Part shown: positions 31,609 to 41,580 of the stretch, piece after piece
How positions within the stretch are numbered: the first letter of the stretch is position 1
Layout: the number at the start of each line of letters is the position of its first letter
DNA from: Nemertoderma westbladi
Taxonomy: Eukaryota; Xenacoelomorpha; Nemertodermatida; Nemertodermatidae
Length of the DNA stretch: 64,000 nucleotides
Assembly: GCA_032718475.1 (NCBI GenBank)
Contig: JAUCBJ010003686.1
Span: 1 to 64,000, forward strand
Reading direction: 5' to 3'
Program-made: the position numbers and the translations under genes
The notes under the pieces: generated by a model
What the model saw: the letters and a program-made list of their open reading frames with translations, nothing else
The model's database searches: none
Told to the model about the DNA's origin: nothing

Positions 31609-32012
31609 ATGGGAGAGAGTGCCAATAACTATAACCCTCCTAGTCATTCCGGTTCAGACGACGTTGGTATCATCCAGGCACTAGAGAACCGACTGGCCAT
31701 GCCTAAGATGGAGATCCGCACCTTCGAAGGAGATCCCGTCGATTACCTCAGATTCAAGAAACGGTTCTTTGCGCAGATTGGATCAACGGACATAGCCGAC
31801 GCACAAAAACTGGTATATTTATCACAATACCTGGGTGACAAACCACGCTGAATTATCGCATGCTTTGAGGGAGGAGCTCATGAAGCATACTATGACGCAT
31901 GGAAAACTCTAGATAAAAGATACGGAAATATAGGGACTATAATTAATAAAACTCTCGAGAAACTGATACATCCCTAGGGGACCCACAGAATATCCAAGAA
32001 TTTTCGGATTCG
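31609..32012 (+). pseudogene. BEL-2 gag capsid N-terminal part
   Basis: In the same frame as the coiled-coil block. It contains MEIRTFEGDPVDYLRFKKRF, QKLVYLSQYLGDK, then after a TGA (31849-31851) EAYYDAWKTLDKRYGN. This is the Pao/BEL gag retrotransposon signature and aligns with BEL-1 8155-8400. Further stops and a frameshift near 31975 connect it to the long pol frame. Confidence 0.85.
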
Positions 32013-35000
32013 ATGAAGGATGCCTACTATACTCTAAAACCATTAAATAAGGAGGAACAAGTAAACAACATTCTAAACCTCCGACAGATCGCCCGAAAGT
32101 TCCCCGGATGGCTGCAAAGTAAGTGGGCCTATAAATGCGTAGATCTCCGGCGCAGACACCCAGATCGAGATCCCAGCTTCCTCAAAATGTCGACATTCCT
32201 GGACGATATCTCCGAAGCCATGAATGACTCGATGTTCTCGAAACAAAGTCTCGCCAAGTTAGACGGATTAGAGAGCAACTCCAGGAGCAAGACGCCCACT
32301 CAGAAACCGAGGTTCCGTCCCCCTCCGGTGAGTACGATGGCCATCACCAAGGCCGAGGATTCCGACGACGAAGACTACGAGGAACCGACATCAGCCGAGG
32401 AATGGGCGTGTTATCTTGCGAATTGGGCACCCGAAAGGGAAGGCATCACAAACTCCCTTCTCTGTCTCTTCTGTGGAGAGAAACATAAAGTGGAATTCTG
32501 GAGGAAGTTCCAGTTTGCCGAACTCGTCCCACGCTTCGAGGCAATCATGAAACACCGAGGATGCTTCCGATGTCTTGGAACAGGTCACTATGTTCGGGAT
32601 TGCGACCAAAGATCGTGCTATGCGGTCTGTAATGACCTACGTCATCACACACTCCTCCACATCCCCGCAAACTTTGACTTCACCACCCTCCCATTTCGGA
32701 TTGAAGCCAAACGAAGAGGAGAAACGAACCACGTTTCTAAAGGAACCCGGACGACCCAATGGAGAGAAACCAACCAGTTTAAAACCTCCACCGATGCATC
32801 ACAAGTGACAAATATCTCAGCCACGATCAACCTTATAAATCGCCATTACATGGTCTTCGCCAAAGTAATCCCAGTAAGAATTCAAGGGGTCGGGAAATCA
32901 TTGACAACACTCGCGTTCCTTGATAACGGGTCGGACGGAACCATCATCGACCGGGATTTCCTCGAACAACTCGGCCTAGATTATGAACCTTGCAAACGGC
33001 CCATACAAACGATCACTGACCACAGAGAAGTAGAATCCGGGGAGGTGCAGCTCCAGATGGAAGGAGTAATGAAGGGCTACGAGACGGTTAAGCTGACAAT
33101 CAAGAACGCCTTGGTACACACCGATCTCCGAGTGCGGTTCCGACAATCAGCCGAATACGCCCCTCTCATACAGTTGGACCGAGAAGATGTAGACCTAAGA
33201 TGCCCGCCGTTGGACGTAAACCGCATCACCTTACTGATCGGACTTGACACACCGGAATTACCCATACCCACCGGAGACGTCGCCCGATCTATAAAGCAGG
33301 ATGACGGCTTTTACGCTGAACGAACAATCATGGGATGGACACTCTGTGGCATCAGGGAAGAGGCTACAGACACCTATACATACCTTCCTAAATGTCAGAT
33401 TAAAGAGAATGCAACCTCCGTGGGTTATTGTTCAGCTACAGACCTTGACGAGGATTTGTTTCTCGAGACCGAGAAAACCCAGCAAGAGATGACTAAATAC
33501 TTTAATCTAGAGACTCAAGAGTTCGCAGAAAAGGACGAAAACCCGTCCGAGGAGGATCAATATTGTATTGACGTCCTTGACCAGGCCACGTTCAAAGACG
33601 GACACTGGTGTTCACCCATGCTATGGAAGGACCCAAATAAACCAATGGCGAATAACGCCAACATGGCCCTTAGGCGACTTAAGGGGATCCTACGCCGGCT
33701 GAATGACCAACCCGAGATAAAGGAGAAATATAATACTGTAATCAAAGGATATCTCGAAGATGGATTAGCAGAAATGGTACCCCGGAATGAACTGCAAGGG
33801 GGTAAAAGAACATATTATCTCCCAACCCACTATGTGGTAGAAGCCTGGAAGGGTGGTAAAATCCTAGTAGTCAATGATGTCGCCGCTATGTATCAAGGCG
33901 AATCCCTGAACAGCCAGCTTTACACGGGGCCCAACATATACAGTACACTCATTGGCGTGTTGATCAGGTTCAGGGAAAACCGGATAGCATTCACCTGCGA
34001 CATCAAAGCGATGTTTCACCAGGTCCGTACGCTACCAAGAGACTCAGACTGTCTGCGTATATTATGGACGGATAAAACATTAACTCCCCAGGAGATTAGT
34101 CAACTTACATTGAAGGATGTAGACGTAATGCGCATGATAGTCAGGATCTTCGGCGCTAAGGACTCGCCGGTAGCATGTAGTGACATGCTGAAGAAAACGG
34201 CATCTATGTGCGAAAATGAGTTCCCTCCAACCGTCATAGAAACCATCCGACGATGCTTCTACGTGGACGACGGATGCGCCGGCGCGGATAATGTTGACAA
34301 GGCATATCAGCTAGCAATGGGGATGGTAGAATGTTTAAAGAAAGGAGGTTTTCCGCTCGTGAAGTTCAGATCCCACGACAAAAAACTTATGGAAAAGTTT
34401 CCGGAAGAAATCCGATTGGACAATAATAAAATGTATTCCGAGGATGTGGAACACCGTGTACTCGGCATTGAATGGGGCATAGAATCAGATGAATTCATTT
34501 TCAAATATAACCCCCTACCCAAGCCCATGACGAAAAGGGGATGTTTGTCAATAAAAAGTGCAATATTCGACCCACTAAATTTAATATCTCCAGTAACCCT
34601 GGCTGGAATGAATCTGATTAAGGAAATGTGGTTAGAAGGACTGGGATGGGATGAAGAACTCCCCCCACACCTTAGTGTCAAATGGAGAAAGTGGACGGAA
34701 CAGCTCGAACACCTACATCTTATGCGGATTCCTCGACCGTTCTTCCTCGATAAACTACCCACCGATATCTTCCAGCTACATACCTTCTCGGATGCTTCGA
34801 ATACCGGAATCGGCGTAGTCACTTTCTTAAGAAGACTGAGTAACGATGGAAACGGCGATACGAGCTTCTTATTTTCCAAAGCTAAGACAGTATCCGGGGA
34901 ATTCGTGGCAACGATTCCAATACTTGAGCTACAGGCCGCAGTTTGGGCAGTGAGACAAAACCGCATGGTCATGCGGAACCTACGAATCCCCATCAAATCT

Positions 35001-35075
35001 CAACACTTCTGGGTCGATTCGAGTATCGTTCTATCTATCTCCACTCTCCATCACAGCATCACACCACATTTGTAG
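32013..35075 (+). pseudogene. BEL-2 gag C-terminus, protease, reverse transcriptase and RNase H
   Basis: A 1020-residue open frame. The capsid C-terminus comes first, then zinc knuckles CLFCGEKH and CFRCLGTGHYVRDC (residue ~184). Protease has AFLDNGSDGTIID (DNG for DSG, residue ~304), LLIGLDTPELP and TIMGWTLCGI. RT has GPNIYSTLIGVLIRF, FTCDIKAMFHQVR (first Asp), VRIFGAKDSPVACSDMLKKT and FYVDDGCAG (catalytic, residue ~750). RNase H starts LHTFSDASNTGIG (~925), with IPILELQAAVWAVR and HFWVDSSIVLS. A frameshift at about 35040 ends the frame inside RNase H. The start given is only where the frame opens. Confidence 0.93.
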
Positions 35076-35722
35076 CGAACCGAGCCACAGAGATAAAACA
35101 GTGCACCGGCCGAGAACAGTGGCACCACGTGAACGGGAAAGAAAATCCAGCGGACTTATCAAGCCGAGGCGCCACCCCAAAACAACTCGGCAAAAGTAAA
35201 CTCTGGCTTACAGGCCCGGAATTCCTACAGCAGCCACAATTAACATAGAGTACCCGATTCGATCCCGAACTCGATAGCGGAAAATACTCCGAGGACGACA
35301 AGGAGATCCGTAAAGTCCATAGAAGCAACGCAGTGGAAATCTATAGTTGTCTGACCGAGCCTGCAAAGGACTCGGGCAGGCACTATAACGTCGCGATGAT
35401 CACTCAACCAGCGGCGTCTTTACACCTGTTGATCGAGCGAACTTCATCAATGAGACGTCTCATCCACCATGTTATAACCCTTCGCAACTTCCTACGGTGG
35501 AAAGACAACAAGCCGATAGTTCAACGGAGTATACAAGAACTCATTATCGCGGAGAAGTGTATTGTTGGATATGTCCAGAGAGAAAGTTTCCCCGATGAGT
35601 GGGAACAACTCAGTGCGGGCAAGACCTTGAAACCGGACAGCCCAGTCTACCAACTGAGACCAATGATGGGAGAGGAATGGACTGATCCGACTGAATACCC
35701 GGATGGCAAACGCCCCGGTTGA
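35076..35722 (+). pseudogene. BEL-2 RNase H C-terminus and pre-integrase linker
   Basis: Frame two carries the continuation: VANRATEIKQC, HHVNGKENPADLSSRGATP (the 'NPAD..SRG' end) and KLWLTGPEFL. A TAG at 35246-35248 interrupts. The same frame then continues with RRLIHHVITLRNFLRW and LIIAEKCIVGYVQRESFPDE, the helical linker typical before BEL integrase. The frame passes to the next block by an overlap near 35703-35722. Confidence 0.85.
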
Positions 35723-36965
35723 ATACGAGATCAAATACCCAGCGCTTCTGCCCGGAACATCGACACTAGCCAAGCTATTAATCCAACAGTGTCACGAGGA
35801 AAACCATCACGCAGGACAGAACTGGATTATAGCTAATATACGACAAAGGTATTGGATCACCCACATCCAGCCACTGATCCGGAAAGTGTTAAAACGTTGC
35901 TTTCCCTGCAGAAGATATCTAGCGCCACCACTCACACAAAAGATGGCCGACTTACCCGCCACACGTCTACAGTCTGACTCCCCACCATTCTATGTAACCG
36001 GAGTCGACTGTTTCGGACCATTCACGGTCATTGAGCGACGATCCAACATCAAATGCTGGGGAGCCATCTTTACCTGCCTAAGGTCTAGGGCAATCTACCT
36101 AGACATTGTGGTGAACCTTACGCAACACGCATTCATCAACGCCCTGCGTCAGTTCGTGGCGAACAATGGGACATGTCGTCATATGTATTCCGATAACGGT
36201 ACAAACTTTGTGGGAGGAGAAAGAGAACTTAGCGAAGCGATCGAAGGATGGTTTACCGAGGACACCGCATCCCAAGTCTGGAGGGACCACCAGATACAGT
36301 GGCACTTCCAAATACCCTTAGCACCCCATACGAGCGGGGTATGGGAGAAACTCATCGACTTAGTAAAACGATCCATGCGCGTCGCATTAGGAGACACCCG
36401 GGTAACCCATGACACCCTCCGCACAACGTTCTGCGAGATCACGGCTACCCTGAACAACCGACCCATCGTCCCTATCCGCGACGACCCCACAGATTTGGAG
36501 CCCCTCACTCCTAACCATCTACTGGGGAGACCCAAAACCCATATTCTTCCAGAAATGATGTTTCCGGATCCCGACGATATCGCGAGACATACTAACTGGA
36601 AGAAGGCCCAAGCGTTGGCAGCGCATTGGTGGAGAATCTGGGCCCAGGAGTACCTCATAACCCTCCGGACCAGGAGGAAGTGGAACAACACCTACAGGAA
36701 TGTCGCAGTTGGCGACATGGTGCTGGTGAAAGAAGACCTCAAAGACCGCGTCCACTGGCCTGTGGCGCGAGTCGTGGCAATACAACCGAGCAAAGATGGA
36801 CTTGCGAGGACTGTGACGATACGAACGGCAAAGGGCCACTACCAACGCCCTATCCAGAGGTTGTGCCTTCTCGAAGGCAATGACAGTGGTGACTCTACGA
36901 GAGGTGATAAGTTCCCTACTCCAGATCCTGCTGCAGACATTGGTGACAATGCTAAACCCGTTTAA
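35703..36965 (+). CDS. BEL-2 integrase (3' part of pol)
   Basis: An intact 420-residue frame in which no premature stop is seen. The zinc-binding N-terminus is LLIQQCHEENHHAGQNWIIA then CFPCRRYLA. The catalytic core has VTGVDCFGPFTVIERRSNIK (first Asp), RHMYSDNGTNFVGGE (second Asp) and PHTSGVWEKLIDLVKRSM (Glu). After it comes the BEL-type C-terminus: TPNHLLGRPKTHILPE, AAHWWRIWAQEYL, VGDMVLVKEDLKDRVHWPVA and YQRPIQRLCLLEGND. It would be cleaved from the polyprotein rather than started at this ATG. The frame difference from RNase H is a lesion or shift. Confidence 0.92.
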   Translation: MANAPVEYEIKYPALLPGTSTLAKLLIQQCHEENHHAGQNWIIANIRQRYWITHIQPLIRKVLKRCFPCRRYLAPPLTQKMADLPATRLQSDSPPFYVTGVDCFGPFTVIERRSNIKCWGAIFTCLRSRAIYLDIVVNLTQHAFINALRQFVANNGTCRHMYSDNGTNFVGGERELSEAIEGWFTEDTASQVWRDHQIQWHFQIPLAPHTSGVWEKLIDLVKRSMRVALGDTRVTHDTLRTTFCEITATLNNRPIVPIRDDPTDLEPLTPNHLLGRPKTHILPEMMFPDPDDIARHTNWKKAQALAAHWWRIWAQEYLITLRTRRKWNNTYRNVAVGDMVLVKEDLKDRVHWPVARVVAIQPSKDGLARTVTIRTAKGHYQRPIQRLCLLEGNDSGDSTRGDKFPTPDPAADIGDNAKPV

Positions 36966-38219
36966 ACCCCTTCTCATCCTGTTGACAAACTATTTTAACT
37001 GTGATTTATCGACAATGATAATGGACCCCCCTTAAACCAACTGTAACCACGCAATGGTATTTGTGTTTCCTCGTGTGTTATGTGGAGTCCAGCGTCACCC
37101 TGCAGATGTTTCGACTGACGCAGGGTCGTTTATGTATTGTTTACCCTGATTTTGGTCATCGGGACGAACGACATTGGATTATTGGAAATGGTAAAGATTT
37201 GAAGTGGAATTCATTGTATCCATTGTAGTATGTTATGTTGTCCGTTGCGTGCTCAGTTCGGGGCGTAGGCGGTGTAACTAGTCCAGCTGTAGATCCCGGA
37301 TTGCCGCGCAACACCCCCTCTATCCCGTTATTCTGGTGGGTCCATGGTGCATCCACATGACTCCGACGATAGAGGGTTTTATGTTTCTCAGTCGCGTTAT
37401 TCTGGTGGGACCGTTGCTTGGATTTTGGGGCGTAGGCGGTGTAACTAGTCCAGCTGTAGATCCCAGAATGTTGCGTAACCCCATCCCACATGACTTCGTC
37501 GGCTGAGCTTTATGTTGTTGGGAGTGTTATTCTGGTGGGTCCCTGGTGCATTCCACGTGACTTCACTTCCAGTGTCTTCATTGTCCGTTACGTGTGCAGT
37601 TTGGGGCGTAGGCGGTGTAACTAGCCCAGCTGTAGATCCCAGATTGCCGCGTAACACCCCTTCCACAACGAAAATTTCCCAAAGAAGATGATTGAATGTA
37701 GTTGGTAATGATGAAAAGAAACAGACGACGTTACTATAAACTGAATGATGACGCGTATGCTCATGAAAATGTAATGATGCGCACCCTGGTGCTGCGCTTA
37801 TAACAAATGATGATAGCCGGGGGGCTATAACCCCAATGATAATGTGGAAATAATGAAATGTGGAAATAAATGTGAAATAAAGGTGGAACTAAATGATGAA
37901 ATGTGTTGAAATAAATGAAATGTGATGAAATAATAATGAGAAATGAAAAAAGACAAAAAAAAATGTATAAAATGTCTAAAGAAAAGAATTGGAAAAAAAG
38001 AAGAGGACATAAAAAGTCAAAACTGGTTGGATATTAATGTATAGCTATAGTACTGTAAATGCTGAATGTATTAGCAATAAGATGGTAGATGCCTATATAG
38101 CAATGTTATTTAATAAACTGAATTAAAAATAAAACTGAACCATTCTGCAATCACTATAGTATCAGACTTTCTGGATTTATAATTAACTGATATAAATTTG
38201 CAACGAACATAATTTAAAT
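36966..38219. other. BEL-2 spacer between pol and third ORF
   Basis: Non-coding. The first part is moderately GC-rich and holds three direct repeats (37260-37690, listed separately). The second part (37690-38219) is AT-rich with GAAATAAATG-type simple repeats. It presumably supplies whatever signal expresses the downstream ORFs: an internal promoter, splicing or reinitiation. A splice-acceptor-like tract could not be singled out. Confidence 0.6.
37240..37690 (+). repeat. Three imperfect direct repeats upstream of the third ORF
   Basis: Each repeat has the core GGGGCGTAGGCGGTGTAACT then CCAGCTGTAGATCCC (starting 37260, 37427 and 37603; spacing 167 and 176 bp). Each also has GCGTAACACCCC-like and TTATTCTGGTGGG modules. 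The minus-strand frames across them are shadows of the repeat. Confidence 0.85.
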
Positions 38220-39989
38220 ATGGACCCAAATCGCCAAATTATCGGCAAATTACGTAATATGATAGATCTACTGGAATATCCACAACCTGGATCCCCTAAC
38301 TTTGATACAAATTGGAGCACCCTGATAAATGAGAATGTGCGAGTCGTCAAATTCTCCGGGCGAGAGGGACCGGATTCCCGGAATCTACGAGCCCTCCGGT
38401 TGGCCGATGCTAGTACGAGACTGAAAAGAACTCGGAACGCAAAGGCTACCGGAGGGGATGAGTTGTCGTATTGGGAAACGTTTCGGCAAAGCTTCTACAG
38501 ATCCCGATGTTTGATATACGACAACGAGGGAAACGCGACGCCCACCTCGAAAGCGATGACGTTGGCGCGATGTCAAAGTTTCGTCGACGACAAGAGTACG
38601 TACCTCGCCCACTGGGGAAACCTAGCGGAGTGTACGGCAACGCTGCGAGAGGAACGTATATCAATCATCCAGAATCGCGACGACTACCAGGAAAAGTACG
38701 GGGCGAAAGAATATGGTCGATCCTTGGTCGTCGTCCTCGGAACCCTGGACAGTTTGGTATTGGTGTGTCGAATATTTCCGACACCCAGACAGGAAGTGCA
38801 GGCAGCCGGAGCGATCTGGTTACTACCTCCGGAAATCCAAAAGATCCTCTTTGACTTTGACGTCATTAAAATCGGGTCGGATATAAAAGCGGACGTCCGG
38901 AACGACTACGTGAACGCTCCTTTAGGAAGAGACCGTAAAGGAGATCTCAATGCCATTAGTCATTGCATCGACACCCAGACACTACTAGCCTGGTTACGAT
39001 CCGCCGAATTCATGCGAGGATTCCGCGAGGTGAGACAGACGAAATCCGGGATCGGCTACCTCGCTGTACTAAACGGCGGCATCGACTTTAAACCTCAGAA
39101 ATTCCAGGACTATAATAAGATATATGGTGGATACCCGGGATTAGAAATAAGGAGCGAGCGAGAGAGTCGATGGAAGGACGTTGACAGGAGGTGGACGATA
39201 CACCAAAGGTGGGAGAATCCCGATCGACGGAACTACATCTACGTCGTTATGGAGTCCTACACCGTCGCTAAGTTTATATGTAAAACTCTCGATAACCTCA
39301 TTACGGCGGTTCCTCTTTCCTTTGTCGACTACGACTGGAACGAGGTTATAAACCACGCGTTCAACGCGGTCGAAAATATTACACCGGGAGAGACGAAAAC
39401 GCTCACCATAATCGATTCCTGGGACGAGAACGGACCTTACGACATCCCTATGATTACCGATCTTCTCGGTGCGGAGGAGCCTCTGATTTCTTCGGAAGGG
39501 GAAGAACTATGGCTACAGGAAGGCGTTCTACTGTCTACCCCAAAGCAACCACTCGAGCCGGAAGCCGCGTATGAACCGGCCGCCAAACGGGTTGCCTCGG
39601 CCGAACCTGCGACGGAAGCAGGTGCTTCCACCCCACTCGGCTCCGGTAGCCCTGCGAGGGAGTTAGTCACTACCTCCGCGTTGAGCGACTTCGGCGACAT
39701 ATGCCAGAGGTTATCCCCATATCCTTTCCCGGGTGGCGAAGACTGGTCTTCGGAGATTCCGAGTACCAGCAATCAACGGACCCGCTCAGCGATACTGGTC
39801 GAGAAGGGTCCCAGTGCTGCACCGACTCCCGAAGATCTCCTCGGAATCAGCACCTCTGCGCCGACCAGAGGTGACAACTACTCCCTCCATTCCACAGGAT
39901 CCTATGCGACTAACCCGATGGTACGCCGAACAGACCGAATGGATCCACCGCCAGAAACGGTCGTCCGAGATGAGACCGGCAGGACATAA
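38220..39989 (+). CDS. BEL-2 third ORF: DEDDy 3'-5' exonuclease-like protein
   Basis: An uninterrupted 589-residue ORF starting at ATG 38220. It has features of the RNase D/WRN-type exonuclease fold. CLIYDNEGN (D101, E103) fits Exo I, and SLVVVLGTLDSLVLVCRIF fits the next strands. VIKIGSDIKADVRND (D225) fits Exo II, CIDTQTLLAWL (~250) fits the family-typical 'DTq.la.ml', and YVVMES (Y341, E345) sits at Exo III, where a Y-x3-D is usual. BEL-1 keeps the same motifs in the same order. The C-terminal ~180 residues are acidic, Pro/Ser/Thr-rich and probably unstructured. Comparable DEDDy third ORFs are known in bdelloid rotifer LTR elements. Other readings: a structural protein with a dead nuclease fold. 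Confidence 0.65.
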   Translation: MDPNRQIIGKLRNMIDLLEYPQPGSPNFDTNWSTLINENVRVVKFSGREGPDSRNLRALRLADASTRLKRTRNAKATGGDELSYWETFRQSFYRSRCLIYDNEGNATPTSKAMTLARCQSFVDDKSTYLAHWGNLAECTATLREERISIIQNRDDYQEKYGAKEYGRSLVVVLGTLDSLVLVCRIFPTPRQEVQAAGAIWLLPPEIQKILFDFDVIKIGSDIKADVRNDYVNAPLGRDRKGDLNAISHCIDTQTLLAWLRSAEFMRGFREVRQTKSGIGYLAVLNGGIDFKPQKFQDYNKIYGGYPGLEIRSERESRWKDVDRRWTIHQRWENPDRRNYIYVVMESYTVAKFICKTLDNLITAVPLSFVDYDWNEVINHAFNAVENITPGETKTLTIIDSWDENGPYDIPMITDLLGAEEPLISSEGEELWLQEGVLLSTPKQPLEPEAAYEPAAKRVASAEPATEAGASTPLGSGSPARELVTTSALSDFGDICQRLSPYPFPGGEDWSSEIPSTSNQRTRSAILVEKGPSAAPTPEDLLGISTSAPTRGDNYSLHSTGSYATNPMVRRTDRMDPPPETVVRDETGRT

Positions 39990-40128
39990 AGAAGGTTATC
40001 GGAGCGAGAACCTACTACGCCAAAGCCCAGCATTTCGCGGGCTACCGGCCACCGCGAATATTCCAAAGAGCGACCGATGACTCGAGTATTACGTCGGCGT
40101 CCCGATTCCGATATTTCCCGGTCGAGAG

Positions 40129-40803
40129 ATGCAGTTGGAGATATGCGCAAACTGCGGTTCGGAGCAGTGCCCACGCGGTAGACGAAATCGAGTAACCGAT
40201 TCGTGCCTACAGCTCCTCAGGATACTGTATTGCCCATACTGCGCGACATCGGGACATGATGTCTCGGTTTGTCCAATCCTTTATAACCTCTGCACAACTT
40301 GCGGTTTCCGTGGACATTCCGCTAGCCCACGCTGCTATATAAAATGCCCTACAAAAGACGTTACCGCTATGGGAAATATGGTCATGTTCGAAACATACGC
40401 AAATAGCCACATAAAGACCAAAGTACGGAGAAACGTTCGGAATATCGCGCAGGAAATGGCATGCGGGTACTTTTCCTTCCCGGAACGCCTCCACACGACA
40501 GCGACCTTACCTTTCCACTACGTGGATCTGTTGCTGAGCGCCGGATTATTCGGCCCATTCGGAGTCCTTAGACGCTTATATTCGTATAAGGAGGAGTTTG
40601 GTGACGGAAAGTGGTTCCTAGAGGCGCGCAACACCGAGTTGGAAAGACGTACCGATATGATCCCGTTGCCATCGAAAGGAAGAGCCGCCAGGAGACAAGC
40701 CGAAACGTTGCTCATGATGGATGTCGATGCTCCCCTACCAGCTCTAGCGATCGACGAGAGTCGACGGGCGAAGAGGAGAAAGACGTATCAGAGAAAGAAA
40801 TAG
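40129..40803 (+). CDS. BEL-2 fourth ORF: CCHC zinc-knuckle protein with basic tail
   Basis: A 224-residue ORF. The N-terminal Cys-rich region (CANCGSEQC), the knuckle CPYCATSGHDVSVC (exact CX2CX4HX4C) and CTTCGFRGHSASPRC (one extra residue) are followed by a helical domain shared with BEL-1 (FETYANSHIKTKV, GYFSFPER, LPFHYVDLLLSAGLFG). The C-terminus RRAKRRKTYQRKK looks like a nuclear localisation signal. It begins 140 bp after the exonuclease-like ORF, in another frame. An open frame upstream of the ATG back to 40081 means the true start could be earlier, or the protein may be joined to the previous ORF by a shift. Binding of RNA or DNA is inferred from the knuckles. Confidence 0.7.
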   Translation: MQLEICANCGSEQCPRGRRNRVTDSCLQLLRILYCPYCATSGHDVSVCPILYNLCTTCGFRGHSASPRCYIKCPTKDVTAMGNMVMFETYANSHIKTKVRRNVRNIAQEMACGYFSFPERLHTTATLPFHYVDLLLSAGLFGPFGVLRRLYSYKEEFGDGKWFLEARNTELERRTDMIPLPSKGRAARRQAETLLMMDVDAPLPALAIDESRRAKRRKTYQRKK

Positions 40804-40981
40804 AGGACCAGGATATTCCAGGAACATTTATATTGAACATTTATTTTTATATATATATATATTAACTCTAGGCCAAATTAATCAAGACTATGCAATATTA
40901 AAAATTTTGGGTTTTTTATATGGGAATGACCTACGCAAACTCAATCTACCGATAGACCTCACGAAGGTCATTGGGGGGGAC
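40804..40981 (+). promoter_or_regulatory. BEL-2 3' UTR with polypurine tract
   Basis: A short AT-rich spacer ending in GGGGGGGA (40973-40980), one base before the 3' LTR start at 40982. This is the expected polypurine tract. Confidence 0.8.
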
Positions 40982-41580
40982 TGTTCGCGGTATTTCAACT
41001 TTTCATAACGCGAGTTGAATAATTTTTGTATTTATTTAAAATGATTATTCCGATATCACTACTGGGTGCGGGCACATGGGTTTTGGGCATACTCAATGAA
41101 CTGGGGGCGATTTATGGGCGAATATTGGGGCGACTTACGGGGTACGGGACTCATTTCATGTATATAAGGGCCAGGGGGGGGAAGGAAAAGTTAAGCAGTA
41201 TTCAGGTTTACCTGATTACTATTAGGCCTAGCCAACTTCCTGCTGCCTGTAGAGGTGGATTTGGTAACTCGCTAGGTCTAAAGGACAAGGACTGCCCTTA
41301 GCGGTCCCTGGCCAACAGCAGTTATTACGAGCCTGAAAAGGACATCGGAAAGTCTGCTGCTTGTGTCAGGGACTTGCGACGGGAAACGACGGCAGACCCC
41401 GTAGCCAAGCTGTACTGGTTCTCAATGATCGTTCCCTTCGGGGTTCGTGAGGGGTGGGACGGACACGCGAAAGGGTCGACCGACTAACAGAGGAAGGGTT
41501 TGATGAGTACTGCCCTTAGCGGTCCCTGGCCAACAGCAGTTATTACGAGCCTGAAAAGGACATCGGAAAGTCTGCTGCAT
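40982..41580 (+). repeat. BEL-2 3' LTR, first part
   Basis: Near-identical to 24578 onward (for example one base change in GGGTGCGGGCACATGG against GGGAACATGG). Interrupted by the hAT-like insertion at 41581. Confidence 0.93.

Noticed and set aside
34307-34996. 229-codon minus-strand ORF in BEL-2 pol
   Set aside because: Antisense shadow of the RT/RNase H coding frame.
36966-38219. Envelope-like gene between pol and third ORF of BEL-2
   Set aside because: No ORF with signal peptide or membrane segments in this spacer; the downstream ORFs also lack hydrophobic segments, so there is no support for an env.
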